A DNA stretch of 64,000 bases from Aurifilum marmelostoma (taxonomy: Eukaryota; Ascomycota; Sordariomycetes; Diaporthales; Cryphonectriaceae), in contig JAMXSV010000008.1 of assembly GCA_027559495.1 (NCBI GenBank), positions 2,170,001 through 2,234,000 of the forward strand. The letters run 5' to 3'. The stretch's first letter is position 1. Every line of letters starts with the position of its first letter. Under the pieces are notes generated by a model. It had not been told where the DNA came from and did no database searches. It worked only from the letters and a program-made list of their open reading frames with translations. This document shows positions 10,731-23,423 of the stretch, in pieces. The position numbers and the translations under genes are program-made.

Positions 10731-12266
10731 GGTGATGTTTGGCTGTCTTGGGCAGACTCGGGTCTGGTGGAGGAGATGCAGTAATTAACTCAGAAGCTGG
10801 GTCAGCTCAATCTTTGCCGTCAGGCGAGAATAGGATGCTGATCAGATGTCAATTTCGATCGTGAGGACCAAGAGTTGGAAGGGATTATTAAAAGGCAGTC
10901 AGGAATCACTGCGCGCGAAAGTTGGCCTCTGTCCATCTTAATATACTGGTCTTTGCCTGTTGCACGTTGGAATCGCCATCAAATGTGACGTCAGGTCTCA
11001 CAAGCAACCATGAGGGCACACACACACACACACACACGTTGGTATCTTAGGAGAACTCGTCATTGTCAGCGCTGCTCATCCACGGAGGCAAACCTCCTTG
11101 CGTCATACCAAATCACCCCGGCAACTCCCGCTGCCAATTGACTGCCCAAGCCGCCCTGGAGGCTGCCGTATCAGGCAAGTGTGGCTTGACCTAACCAGCA
11201 GAGATCCCTGCCACACCATCCATGGCTGGTGAGCGGAGCAATTGTTCCCGCTCCGTTACCAAGTCTGATTCTGGGCTATGGGGCATCGGTCTCTTTTTGT
11301 TTTCCAAGCATGATGTTCTGCCAACCCTCACCAGTGGCAGCATGAGTCTTTGGTTCGCTCAGGGGTGGAAACAAGGAGAGGCGGCAAGAAGTGAAACAAC
11401 AGCCTGCAGTAAGAGACAGCAAGGGAAAGGGAAAAGATTAAAGAGAAAGGGAAAGAAAAAAAAAAAGAAAGAGGACCGAACTTAGTAATAGACACTGCAG
11501 ATTGTGCAGCTTAATTGTAATCACAGATGTGTGTACTCTTGTAGGCTTTGCATCTCAATTTATACTTATAAATGTTATAAGAATCTACTTGTATCTTTTT
11601 TATTGCTTTTGATATTCTTGCGTTTTTTAAGCCTTGAAAAGGGTAGAAAGCAAAGACAACAAGATGGGAAGGTAAAGAAGAAGGTAAAAGGAGAGGGGAT
11701 GAAACGGCCAATGTAATAATAAGAAGCCACTGAAGCACAAAACTTTTCGAGAAACTGTCCTGAGGAGTGAGATGCTGAAGGGTTAATTCATCGAAACGAG
11801 CGGAACCCACCTGCAGCTCAGAGATACAACAACAAAGAACATTCACAAGACATGCGCCCTGTGACATTTCCACACTGTCCTTGTCTTGTACCTCTGACCA
11901 TCTGCGCAAGGGCCAGTGAGTGACTCACTGGTCCGTGCATGGCTGGCAAGCATCGACCCCGCCAATCTTGTGAATAGCCTCACCTGGGCAGCTGCTTTTG
12001 GCTTCTGGCCTCTCTTTCTTCTTCCCTTTCTTTCCTCGGCGCACAGGATCAACCAGTCGACACTGCAGCAATTTTAGCTTCCCTAATTTCTTCTCAATAT
12101 TGGTTCACCTCCATACTTCAAGCAGTAACTGGAGCCACCCTCAAGGTCAATCTCAACGTCACGCAGCCCGGTCAAGCCCCATCATCTACCTCGAAGTGTT
12201 GCAACCTCGACTCCAAAGAAAAACAAGTCAAGACTTCTAAGCACAGAGTTCTTATCCAGCAGGAAC
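10731..12266. other. intergenic region between divergent small membrane-protein genes
   Basis: 1.5 kb without a supported gene. It contains a (CA)n run at 11017-11037, a purine-rich stretch at about 11415-11475 and the pyrimidine-rich leader of the next gene at about 12000-12120. Confidence 0.5.
11017..11037. repeat. (CA)n microsatellite
   Basis: About ten CA units in the region upstream of the 99-aa membrane-protein gene. Confidence 0.9.
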
Positions 12267-12832
12267 ATGGAGGTAAGTAGAATACTCCTCCACCAGTTTT
12301 GCAAAGTCATTTCTGATGTTAGTTGATTGCTGACCTTGCCACTTCTCAGTCTGAAGAGCTCAACAAATTCATGTGTTCCATGTTCTTACCCGCCGGGATG
12401 TGCTGCATACAGATCATAAACTTGATCCAGGCAAACGAATGGTGCGACTGGATACTCACCAGAAAGCGCGAACTCAAACAAGACGAGGACGAGGGGGAGT
12501 TCATAAACAGCTTACGATGCCGCGTCCGGCTATTGACTGCGATAGTCATGACCTACAATCCCTGGATGATCGGCCGCTGCTGCTATTACTTTTTCCACGA
12601 CGCGGCAAATGCCGTCCAGAGAGGAAGCCTCCTGTTCGCGGCCATGGTCTTGTTCGGCCTTTTGTGTTCGTTTTGGCGTCTCAACCTCAGGCTTGGTGTT
12701 GAGCGCCAGGTCCTCCTCTGCTTTGTTCTTCTCTATATCTTCACCGCCCTATCAGCCTGGCTGACCGTCTGGCTGATGGTTCAGTGGAGGGATATCACGA
12801 CTTCTTCTCTGAGCGAGGCAGTGCTTACCTGA
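12267..12832 (+). CDS. multi-pass membrane protein, 162 aa, function unknown
   Basis: Inferred gene with a two-codon first exon (ATGGAG, 12267-12272), a 77-nt intron beginning GTAAGT and ending CTCAG, and a second exon 12350-12832. Without this exon the frame has no ATG before residue 12 of the present protein, so the mini-exon decides the start. A purely exonic start at a downstream ATG is possible. The protein has about four hydrophobic segments: near residues 12-30, 60-80, 85-110 and 118-142. It is cysteine-rich at CCIQ, WCDW and CRVRL. I do not recognise the family; it looks like a small fungal integral membrane protein. Confidence 0.65.
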
Positions 12833-14400
12833 AAGAAGGAGGGGGCAGTCCGTTGGGCCTGACTAGGACAAAAGGATGAGGATACCAATCAGATCTGTAT
12901 GGTCTTTGGTATTCGAGATGCACATTGTCATGAATTCAGAGTATATCCTGTACTAAATCTGTATCCAGCCTGCTGTCTGAACATCGAAATTGCGATCTTC
13001 TGGAAACGCGTGTCGCGGGGCTCGGTCCGCACCATCGCGAATCGGCACCCAATTGGAACAGAAGCAAATCCACACTCGGCTAAACAATTAACTCATGTAG
13101 AGTTTAGCTTGGCTTGCGGCAGATATGATAGGGCTGAGAGAAAGCCCATGCAGTTCTAGCTAAGGGAATCTGTTTCGTGTGTGAGGCAAGTACAGAGGTT
13201 ACAGTGGATGTGGGGCCCGCACCTCCATACACGCGTCGCCGCACTTGTCGTACAATCAATAGTACAGGACCTCTCTGGGCGATACGCGTAAGCAGTGATG
13301 CTCGATCACTAGCAGCTGGAACCCACATGTGCAGCCTTCTAGGCCGTGGAGCGCCTCAATGAACCCCCGACTTGTTCATGGGGGGCAGAGAATCATGGGA
13401 GCGCACCGGCACGGACGAATCGTGGGATGTCTTTGATGGAGTCAGCCACGTACGCACACCCGCAAAAATCTATTAGGGCGTGCGTGATGAGCCATGCAGG
13501 GAGTCTTTTGTTGGTATGGCGCAATGGGGGTCATGAAGAAATGGAAGATCAAGAGATGGTGTTAGAGAAGGGTGGGGGGGACGCAGTATCCAGAAATGTA
13601 GCATCAGCTTTGACATTGATCGCCATATCTGCCCCGAGCAGGTTCCGTGCGTAGCATATACTTAGCCATAGCCCAGGCTGGTCGTACCACTCTCGCCTTC
13701 GTCAGGAGCGATATCACACCAAGTCACAAACGAGGGGCTTGCACTTTTAGCACTTTTGAGACAGTGAAGGAGGGTCTAGCAAGGATTGTTGAAGTAGATG
13801 AGAGTGCACTAATTATGCAAATCATATCTCTCAACGTTGGAGAGAGTCTTTGGTACATCCAAGGCAGACGAGGAAAATGAAGATCCCGTTCACGGAGGAT
13901 CTATCTCTCTGCTCGGGTTATCAATGTACAGACTCTATAACACCTTCCAGAATCATGTATACATCGACTCCTCTTGACCTGGGAGGGCATCATCCATTGT
14001 GAGGTCTTAGCATTGGCGATCGGGTGTCGCATGTGTGTGCACGTTCGTATCGCTAACCGAATTCTGGCTCTTCTTTACCCACCATACACCACTGACTACT
14101 TAGGTAACATTTAAACTAGGGTTTGTGGAGGGAGGGATTGGATGGATAGTATGCTGCTTTGGGGCTGCTGTAGGTGGTGTCACACACTCTCCTCGTGATT
14201 ATGGGATTTTTATTCCTTAAACAGAAAGGCAACCCTACGCCGCCACCGCCAACAGTCAAACTTGCACACCTTGCATTGTGTAGGATTGCCGAGTTGTTAT
14301 CTCCGACCAAGGAGAATCTCTCCTGTCGTTGTCGTCCATGTGGTTTTTGCATATGGCCATGCTGCAAACGTATCCCATGACCTTGCCACAGCGCAGCTTA

Positions 14401-14416
14401 GGGGGGGGGGGGGGGG
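14401..14416. repeat. G16 homopolymer
   Basis: Sixteen consecutive G residues followed by TTTGGGG. A potential structure former and an unreliable length in most sequencing chemistries. Confidence 0.85.
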
Positions 14417-16922
14417 TTTGGGGCTTGCAAGTCAGATAGGTAACATAACTCTGTATTTCCGCGGTCATGTCGGTCATTGCCAAAGGAATGCTGCAGCTTT
14501 TCAATAGTAGGCTCATGGTGCATATGCGGCCAAAAGCTTGTCTGCACATCCGACTGGCTGCAGGTGCAGGAGCCAGCCATTTGCACTCCGATGCACCCGG
14601 TTGGCGGTAGGGGGACAGGGCCCAGATACGGCTAGACGAGAAGCGCTGGCGATCACCACGGGGATGTTGGCGATCTGTCAAGACCCACCTGTCAGGTCTT
14701 TAGATGAATGCCAAGTAGCACGGTAACTCTTGTGTGTTGCCATTGCGTGGTGTGGTGATTATCTGCTCTCGTGCTGCTGTCTCGGCCGGCGATATGGAAT
14801 GCCGAGGAGGACGGGGCTAAATCGAATAGATTCTATATAGTCTACAAGTGCAACACTCTGTATTAGCTGGAGCTTGTGCGAAATCTAACGATATGCCCGT
14901 TCTCCATCCCGCCTACGACATGCTTTCGACGCAGACCCCCCCCCCCTCCCTCCTTTCCCCCTTCCGTCCTTCTCCACACCACATGGCTTCGTTGTGTGGC
15001 CGAGCGTCGTGGGTTGACAATGAACCCCCGGCCTGACAGTAGCTTGTGTAGTAATCCTGTCGATCAAGTACGGGGTCTTTTCTTCTTCTTTTTCCCCCTC
15101 TCCCCCCCCCCCTTTTGCTCGCGCAGAGGGAACGGACCTCTCTGGACCCGAACCAAAGGCTCAAGAGTCTGACGTGGCCGGCTCCCTGAAAATCGCTCGA
15201 GGGTGCTGATCAGCTCACTGCTGTGCCACAGTGCGGTATGAGGCCGACCGTTTTCCTCTGTGACCCCCGCGCCCCAGGGCCAACAGCAATCCCCCTCCTG
15301 AGTAGGGTACTTTACGCGAGCGACTCTAAAAAGGAGTTTCTGTGGACCCCCCCAGGCCCACATGGTGGCCCACAGCATAAGGTAAAAGAACAAAGTACGT
15401 GGCCTAAATCAGTATCTCCCGGTTTGTTAGATCGACCCAGATCTCGGGGCACATTTTCTCATTGCAGGACATGGAACGCTGTGCGAAGACGTGTCGGCGT
15501 GGGTCTGCATGCATTGAAGATTGATAAAAAAGGTATCCGCCTTTTGTGTCTTACCCCGAGATTTGGACAAGCATTGGTAGCCGAGCCTGTGTGCCCGTTA
15601 TTTTGTTATTTTTCCCTTTTTTTCTTGTCTTTTTGTCTGTTAATAGCCTCTTCCTCTAGCCATGCAGCCATAACCTAGGGTGGGGGGTGTGGTCAGACCG
15701 GTCAGAGGGGCCGACCCGTTGCTTACGTAGAAGAGCTCTTACATAGGTTTGTAGAAGTGCCGCTAAATGCCAAGATAACTGTTGTTGTGGGGATCACATG
15801 AGGCTCCTAGGTGCCGCTAGATACGAAGATATTTTTTTCATGGTGTGGAGTGCCCTAATGATGGGAGAACAGCGACACAAAAGCCGCTTGAATCATCATT
15901 TCCTCGAGACCTAAGTATAGCGCGGCGTGGGTACACTAGCAACAAGAGGGGGGGGCGGGAAGAGAGGAGAGAAAGAAAGAAAAAAAAAAAGATAAAAGAA
16001 GGCCTTGTCCGGACGGCCCGTGGGGCATGACCTCCGGGCGGGTCTGGACGTTGAGATCGTCAGCCGGCGGTGACGATACATTTGTGCGCTCTCACCAACA
16101 AGAGTGTAGTCTGTTGAAGGAGGTGGAGCGTGTTTCTTGCAGGGGTTACAGCGATCACCCATGTTGGTCGAAGGATCCAAATACGAGGAACCAGAGGAAG
16201 GGTAGGAAGAGAGCAGAGGTCATGGAACTTCTGGAAGGCAAGGGGGGGGGGGGGGATGGGGGGCGAAGGACACCCAAATGCTCAAGACTGCCCCGATATG
16301 CAGATCGCCGTGGACTGTGCTTTCAGGAAGGAATTGGGTTGTCACCCCCAAGGTGGTATGGAGGCACCCCTACTCGGATGTGAATTGTCTTGAGTGGTCT
16401 TCTTGTTGGTTGTTTGCAACCGTGCAGCGACTGTGTGCTCTGGTACAGTAGCCAACACCCCGGCTTGTACCCACATCTTCTTAAGCGATCAGCATGGGCC
16501 TCGGTCTCGGCAAGCATCTAGGCGATCTCCAGGGGTAGCTGCAACTTATTCCTGTTGGTTAAATGCTTATGCACCCACAACGGATAGGATTTGCACACCA
16601 GGCATGCAGTACAACGTGCAGCAACACTATAGGAAATGCCATTAGTGCACGGCAACACAACATTTTACTATCATTGGGTTTAGAACTAAAGCAAAGTCTC
16701 TGCTCGGCCGGCGCACGTCGGATATTGGCCTCGCACGCAGCCCTAATCTTCTTGGCGGCTATCCTATAGTATTCTCCCATGCTCCTATAGTATGCAGAGA
16801 GTGTGGCCGTGCTACTATGTACTTACCTAGTAGGAACCTCCGTGCACACCGGGAAATTTGACACCATACGCGGTTGCCCCACGTGGGGCAGCAGGGAGTT
16901 TCCGGCCCAGAGTGGACAGAAT

Positions 16923-16943
16923 AGAGAGAGAGAGAGAGAGAGC
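16923..16943. repeat. (GA)n repeat
   Basis: AGAGAG run continuing into AGCGAGACAGAGAGAG; a simple purine repeat. Confidence 0.8.
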
Positions 16944-17477
16944 GAGACAGAGAGAGAAAAGCTTACGACACTTCGGGACGGCTCTGCAGAGATGCCAAAT
17001 TACCATCCACGTGGACCCTGGCGCTCGTGACGCCGTCTGCCCTTCCGACCACCTTCCAGATAAGCAGCTTGTGGGGGAGAGGGAAACAGGGACGAAGGGA
17101 GGGGCTTTTCCGGTGTACCATGTGGGACGATTAGGTGTTGCTTGCTACCTACCTTACCCTAGGGTGGCGATCGTCGAGAACTAACTAGGCATCTTTATGT
17201 CGCATGGGGCCGGCGATAGTCTCATGCGGATACTGACTATTGGATGTCAGGCGGGCCCCTTTGACGTGCTCCCACCTAGACGTTTTTCTGCACGTCAAGT
17301 GCGGTCAGAGCATGCTCCTCTCCTTCTCAAACGCCTTCTCCGAAGCCGAACCACCGCCATCTTTGACCCGAGCGTCGCCGTGCAGCAATTGCCGACGCGT
17401 ACTCTGCAAGGCTGTGCGGCGGTAGGTAATGTGTGGGCTAACATATCTCACCCAAGGCAAGTTATCCTGGAGTTGGA

Positions 17478-17484
17478 TATAAGA
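17478..17484 (+). promoter_or_regulatory. TATA-like box of the laccase gene
   Basis: TATAAGA about 175 bp upstream of the laccase ATG, in a plausible core-promoter position. Confidence 0.35.
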
Positions 17485-17656
17485 AGTCAGGCCTTCATCA
17501 GCCAGACAAACCTCTTGCACTTGTCCTGTCTTCTTGTCTGGCGTCACCCCCTTCTTGTGCTGGCCTTGCTGCATATAATAATTCTTGAAGTTTGTTTGAA
17601 CTTCGTACTGTCGTTTACCCCTAGTTGTCACGTTTTGTTGACACGCCACAACAACA

Positions 17657-19739
17657 ATGTCTTTCGTTTTACTTGGTTTCCTAGCACTCTCTTCTTTGGC
17701 ACTTGCCGCCCCTAGCAGGCAAGTCGCCTCGTCTTCTTCTTCTTCTTCTTCTTCTTCTCTTGCGAAGAGATGTGTCAATAGTGCCTCGGACCGATCCTGC
17801 TGGGGAGACTATGACCTCTCGACCGACTACTATGACATCGACGCGGTGCCAGACACGGGTGTTACGAGGGAGTACTGGTTCAATATCATCAACGGGACTG
17901 CTGCTCCCGATGGTGTGGAGAGGACCGTTCTCACCATCAACGGCTCCCTTCCTGGACCCACGATCATTGCAGACTGGGGTGACACAGTCGGTAAGTCATA
18001 TCTTATTATTACTTGCACGGCTCTCAAGTTACTGTCACTTTATAGAAGCTAACATAACGTCTTCCCTGTCTAGTTGTGCATGTCACCAACTCAATGGTAA
18101 GAAGAAGATCTTGTAGCTTGCACATTGTAAATTCCTTTCAGCACAATATTAATTGTATTTTGCACATCAGGAAAACAACGGCACGGGCATCCATTTCCAC
18201 GGTATTCGCCAGTATCACAACAATCAGAACGATGGCGTGCCCAGCATCACTCAGTGCCCTATTGCTCCTGGCAGCTCTCAAACCTACACATGGAAGGCCA
18301 CACAGTACGGCAGCTCGTGGTACCACGTGAGTCTCATCACGACTACATAATTACCGCCCGCTCTTTATGCAGATGCTAATCCCTTTTCACATGACAGTCG
18401 CACTACTACGTCCAAGCGTGGGATGGAGTGTTTGGCGGAATCGTGATCAACGGCCCTGCCACGGCCAACTACGACGAGGATCTCGGCAACCTCTTCCTGA
18501 TGGACTGGTCTCACAACACGGCGGACCAGATCCTGGTCACGTCCACCTACACAGACACCGCGGTGGTCATGCTCACATCCCTCATCAACGGCACCAATGT
18601 CTACAACGACACCGACACGGGGGTGGAGACGGGCTCTCGCTACGAGACGACCTTTGAGCCCGGCAAGAAGTACCGCCTGCGCCTGGTCAACTCGGCGGCC
18701 TCGAACCACTTCAGGTTCATGATCGACAACCACACCATGGAGGTCATCTCGGCCGACTTTGTGCCCATCCACCCCTACAACACGACCCACCTCAGCGTCG
18801 GCGCCGGCGAGCGCTACGACGTGGTGGTGACGGCCTCGGAGGCGAGCGGCAACTTCTGGATGCGGTCCATCCCGCAGCTCAACTGCACCAAGACGACCAA
18901 CGTCGACAACGTCCTGGGCGTCATCCGCTACACGTCCGAGGACGGCACCGTCGTCGACGCCGAGACCCTGCCCGCGACCTCTGCGTACGAGTACACCGAC
19001 TCGTGCGCCGACGAGGACCCGGCCAACCTGGTCCCGTACCTCGTGTCCGACCCCTCGGCCACCTACGACTACCGCGACGACGAGAAGACGGCCGTCATCA
19101 ACGGCGCCGAGGTGACCTGGACCATGGGCGGCACCGCCTTCGAGGTCGAGTGGGGCAACCCCAGCCTGCAGCAGGTCATCGACGCCAACGGCACCAAGAG
19201 CAACTGGACCACGGACCAGCACGCCCTGGTCCTGCCCGAGGCCGACCAGTGGGTGTACATGTACATCCAGACCACCTCGGCCCAGGCCCACCCGATCCAC
19301 CTGCACGGCCACGACTTCTGGGTGCTTGCCGCCGGCTGGGGCAACGTCTCGACCGTCGACCTGGACCTGACCATTGCCAATGCCCCGAGGCGCGACGTGG
19401 CCATGGTGCCGGGCAACGGGTATCTCGTCATCGCCTTTGTGACGGATAACCCTGGTGTAAGTTGTGTACTCTCTTTGCATCTGTATATATATATATATAT
19501 ATATATCAACCAGTTTGTACGTGGAAGCTAACCTTGTTTCTTGTTGACAGACCTGGCTCCTGCACTGCCACATTGCATGGCATGCCTCAGAGGGCTTTGC
19601 GATGCAGGTGATTGAGCGCCAGTCCGAGATTGTGTCATTGGTTGATGACGCCGATGTGGAGTCGATGAACTCGACATGCACAAACTGGGCTGCTTTTGCG
19701 GCTTCTGATGATATCGTGCAGTGGGACTCGGGAATTTGA
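17657..19739 (+). CDS. laccase (multicopper oxidase), secreted
   Basis: Benzenediol:oxygen oxidoreductase that oxidises phenolics outside the cell. Exons 17657-17990, 18074-18096, 18171-18326, 18398-19456 and 19551-19739 give 586 aa. Exon 2 is only 23 nt (VHVTNSM). All four copper motifs are present: HFHG, WYHSHYY, HPIHLHGHD and HCHIAWH. The axial position ten residues after the T1 cysteine is Phe, which in this family goes with a higher redox potential. The N-terminus is a signal peptide, then a run of ten serines coded by TCT repeats, then AKR, a likely Kex2-type cut. The protein ends exactly in DSGI, the tetrapeptide that plugs the trinuclear channel in mature asco-laccases, so no C-terminal propeptide needs removal. 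Intron 4 contains an (AT)n tract. It is convergent with the alcohol dehydrogenase. Confidence 0.95.
19484..19506. repeat. (AT)n microsatellite in laccase intron 4
   Basis: About eleven AT units occupying a quarter of the 94-nt intron between exons 4 and 5. Confidence 0.9.
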
Positions 19740-19955
19740 AGACAGCATATGACGAGATGAAGGCACATGACTTGTAAGACACACTGTAACTACTACTACT
19801 GCTATTTCCAACTTGTAAATTTTAATTTTAGTTGTTGTATATTATATCGCATGTACAAATAATTATATTCTGTTGGACAAAACAAACGGAGCATTCGCAA
19901 GGCGTTCATGTCCTATGATTATTTCATAGTCCCGAGGTGCCATCCTGCCCTCTTT

Positions 19956-21474
19956 TTAAAAGGTGGTCAATTCCGGAGAGCCCTTGCAGGGAGGAAAAGA
20001 GTGCTTCGTCTCGATGAAGATCTTCTGGAGACCATCCTCGTGCTTGTCGAACTTGTAGTAGACCTTGTCGAGGTCGTCGAGCCGGATGCGGTGGGAGACC
20101 ATCTGCAGCGGGTCCAGCTTGCCCTCTTGGATCTGCTTCAAGAGCTCGTCCCAGTACTTGTGGACCGGTGCCTGGCCGTTTCCAATCAGACGGATTCCGC
20201 GCTCCATCAGAGACCCGATGTTGAAGTGATTGGTCTGTACAAACAATGAGTCAGCATATATTGTTCACAACGTGATGATGCCGCGTGGTCTTGACGGGAC
20301 AGACTCAGACTCACATATCCAACATAGACACCTGTGATTCCACAACGACCGTAATTCCTCACGCCCTCGATCATCTCGTTCACCAGCTCGCTGGTATCGG
20401 TCTCGGCGCCAACGGCCATCTCCAGCCAGTGCATCCAACCCTTGGGATACTCGCCAGCAGCACACTCGAGGGCGCAGTCCGGGCCGCGGCCGCCGCACAG
20501 CTCCTTGAGCCTGCTGACCACGGTCGGCTTGTTGGTGACGCCAAAGCTCAGCTTCGTGTAGTCGACCAGCTCCAGCTTGTCCTGGTGCTCGGCGGGCCAC
20601 TTGCTCTTGACCAGCTCCAGCCTCGCGGCGGTGTCGACAAAGATGATCTTGGACGCGCCCTCGTTGACGGCAAAGATGCCCGCCATCTGCCCGATGGGGC
20701 CGGCACCAAAGACGGCGACCTCGTCCCCCTTGTAGACTGCCGTGTCCTTGACGCAGTTGTAAGAGGTGCAGAGCACATCTGACAAGTACAAGGCCTTCTC
20801 GTCGGGCACGTCGTCGGGGATGGGGAGCAGGTTCACGTCTCCAAGCGGGACGCGCACGTACTCGGCCTGGCCGCCGGCAAAGCCTCCTGTGAAGTGGGAG
20901 TATCCAAACATGCCGGCCGTCTGGCCTCCGTACATGGCATGTTCTGTTGTGTTTGAGTTTGTCCTCTCGCACTGAGACGAAAGCTTGTTCTTGCAGAAGA
21001 AGCACTGTGGTGATTTTATATCTTGTCAGTACATTCCTTTCGAAATTCTGAGAATAGAAATGTTTGATAAAAATAGTTCAAACTCACGTCTCCACATGCA
21101 ATCTGGAACGAGGCAACATAACGTCCACCCTTCTTGATCCCCTTCACCTCATCACCGACCTCATCAACAACTCCACAGAACTCGTGACCGAGTATGTCTC
21201 CCTCCTGCATCTGGATGACTGTCCCGTGCAGCAGATGCAGGTCGCTGCCGCACAGCGTGCTCCCCGTGACGCGCAGGATGACATCGCGGGGCTCGATGAT
21301 CTTGGGGCGGGCCGTCTCGATGATCTTGACCTTGTTCTTGCCCTGCCACGCGAGCGCCTTCATCGTCTGGCTGCTGTCACCGCTCGCCTCGTAGTTGGTC
21401 ACATCTTGCTGCGTGATGGTGGTGTCGTCGTGTCCGACGGCCTTTTCGACCTTGAAAGCTGCCTGAGAGGCCAT
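19956..21474 (-). CDS. zinc-containing alcohol dehydrogenase (MDR, formaldehyde-dehydrogenase-like)
   Basis: Medium-chain dehydrogenase. Exons 21474-21088, 21004-20315 and 20234-19956 give 451 aa; introns are 83 and 80 nt. The first ATG in frame is MASQAAF; the enzyme core starts at MKALAW near residue 38, so there is a polar N-terminal extension of unknown purpose. The catalytic zinc ligands are the Cys of CGSDLH and GHE; the structural zinc lobe is CGDCFFCKNKLSSQC, restored by the first splice. GAGPIGQ is the Rossmann NAD-binding loop. The insertion rich in GGRGPDCALECAAGEYPKGW resembles the glutathione-independent formaldehyde dehydrogenase branch, so a small aldehyde or alcohol is the likely substrate, but that is inference. 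The gene ends 216 bp from the laccase stop in convergent orientation. No damage is seen. Confidence 0.9.
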
Positions 21475-23423
21475 CTTGGGAGTTGAAACAAGCGGGCAGT
21501 TCTGGGTTGACAATCACAAGATAGTCTACTTAGACAGCGCTCCGAGTATGTGTATGAGAGCAATCCTAATTCGATCCTGTGCGTGTCCTTTCAATGTCTC
21601 ACAATATATTTGAACACACCGGCTGGACTCGAATTTAGAGGCTTCAGATAATAAACAAACTGTATAGAGGGAATATGTTTGCTCCCAGGTCCGACAAGTG
21701 AGGATGAATCGATGACCAGTTCAAGTAGTCAACCTAACCAATATCAAATGCCGATGTCACATTTGCAGATTCGCCTTGTCTCCCAAGCCCCCCACATGAC
21801 TTCTGATGGGATTTCCAGAACATTACCATTCAAGTGAGTGACTTGGAGCATTGGTGCAGTCTGCTTGCTGTGACGGATTCGCAGCGTCATCTTTCCCGCG
21901 TGGCGACAGAACTCAGCCGTGGGCCTGGGGAGCAGCCGACGTCATGGACCTGTCCTCCAGTGCAACATGGCCGCCGGAGAGCAGCAGGTGTCCAGACGCT
22001 AAAGCTAGCCTATACAGTAATTACAGTACCCCCTGCGGGTTACTAACAAGTAGGTCCCTACCGACGGCTCAGCGCCCGCTCACCACACTCTGATACGCCA
22101 GACCACTGCCAAACCTGATGTCACTTGGTAGCTGTTCTCCGGATCAATTGGTCCGACCAATCCTGTGTGATGCACAACTCCGACTTGATTATCAAGCAAT
22201 AAATAACGAATACCAGTAATTACCATGTATGCAGATGTGGCAGTCTAGGCCAGGGTAAATATTGGTTCCTGTAGGCTCAGAATAATTCTGCAGGGAAAAC
22301 AATATCCCCAGCCAGATCTTGGCAGCATCAACTGCGATCTCTAGTGTGCGGCCAATATCGCGGAAATCGTACTTTGCCATATTAACCTTCAGCTTTGGGA
22401 GTATTTAGAACAACCAAAACTGGTACACTAATAACAAGTCCTGTCTTCTGGTCATTTATTGGCTGGTTCATGCGGGCGGCGGCCATCACTTTCTCATCAC
22501 CTGAGGTCGAGAGAAGGTTTAAGCAGTTATATTCAGTGTAATTGTCTCTGGGATTACTGCTGAACATCCCTCTGCATGGCCACTCCGGACCGAGACACAG
22601 TTATCAGGCACAACTTCATATGAGTTCGACAGATGGACTAACTAGGCCGGCTGACCAGCTGCTATGTGATATCGCAAATTGCTCAGAATATTACTTAATA
22701 TTCTGGCCTGACACCTTATACCCCTAGGGAGGTCGCACTCGGCGTTAAACGAATATTTCTCTACAAGACGAGGAAATAAGGTTGAACGAAAGTGTGTACT
22801 CTAGCTTGTCCTCAAGGTTGCATCCTGGCGATCCTCCTAAAAATTTACAGTGCTTATCTGCCAACAGACCCCAAGGGCTAGCCTTGCTTACAGCGCGAGA
22901 GCTGAAGGAAGGAGAAGAAGAAGAAAAAAAATCTAGAATCATCACCCATGCCTCATACAGGGCGCACATATATACATGGACAGGTTATCATAAGACAGAG
23001 GCAATCGGAAGATATTTCGTGTCCTCGGGACAAGGGTGTAGTTGCCAGGACTAGGAGAAGTAACCAGAAAAAGTGTTAGGGAGGTGGGGGTGAAAGAGTA
23101 ATTACGGCATACGAATTTCCCAAAATACACGTACAACCCTGGCTCGAGAAGAAAGGGGGGGGGGGGCTTTCTGAATAACAAGCCATAAAAGGATATGGTC
23201 TAGGCTTTTTGCTACGCAGCACAATGGAAGATGCCGTCCACTACGGGCGTTCACAGATAGGAATTCTCGGAGATTATACCGAGGAAACGCAATGATTGAT
23301 AGGAAGACACCTGAATAGGCCCAGGTGCCCCGACTGATGGATAGGGAGTGACGAAGCTTTTCTGAAAATACAAATCGCGCCATACAGTAGCCAGGTACAG
23401 TAGTTGGTAGTAGATCCGCCCGC
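21475..23423. other. intergenic region with an unexplained open-frame pair
   Basis: Promoter of the alcohol dehydrogenase and 3' flank of the P450. On the minus strand two adjoining short frames (22567-22382 and 22380-22192) are separated only by a stop. Their composition is protein-like but matches nothing I know, so they are left uncalled. A G12 run lies at 23156-23167. Confidence 0.4.

Larger units (their letters stand above)
12833..17656. other. 4.8-kb gene-poor region
   Basis: No convincing gene. Frames are short and interrupted. It carries homopolymer tracts (G at 14401-14416 and 16241-16254; C-rich at 14936-14946 and 15103-15112), a GA repeat at 16923-16943 and an imperfect 21-bp direct repeat (15757-15777 / 15811-15831). 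The last 200 bp are the laccase promoter. Confidence 0.5.

Noticed and set aside
18365..19768. 467-codon minus-strand open frame
   Set aside because: Antisense to laccase exons 4-5; composition (V, G, H, R rich) is that of a shadow and there is no family resemblance.
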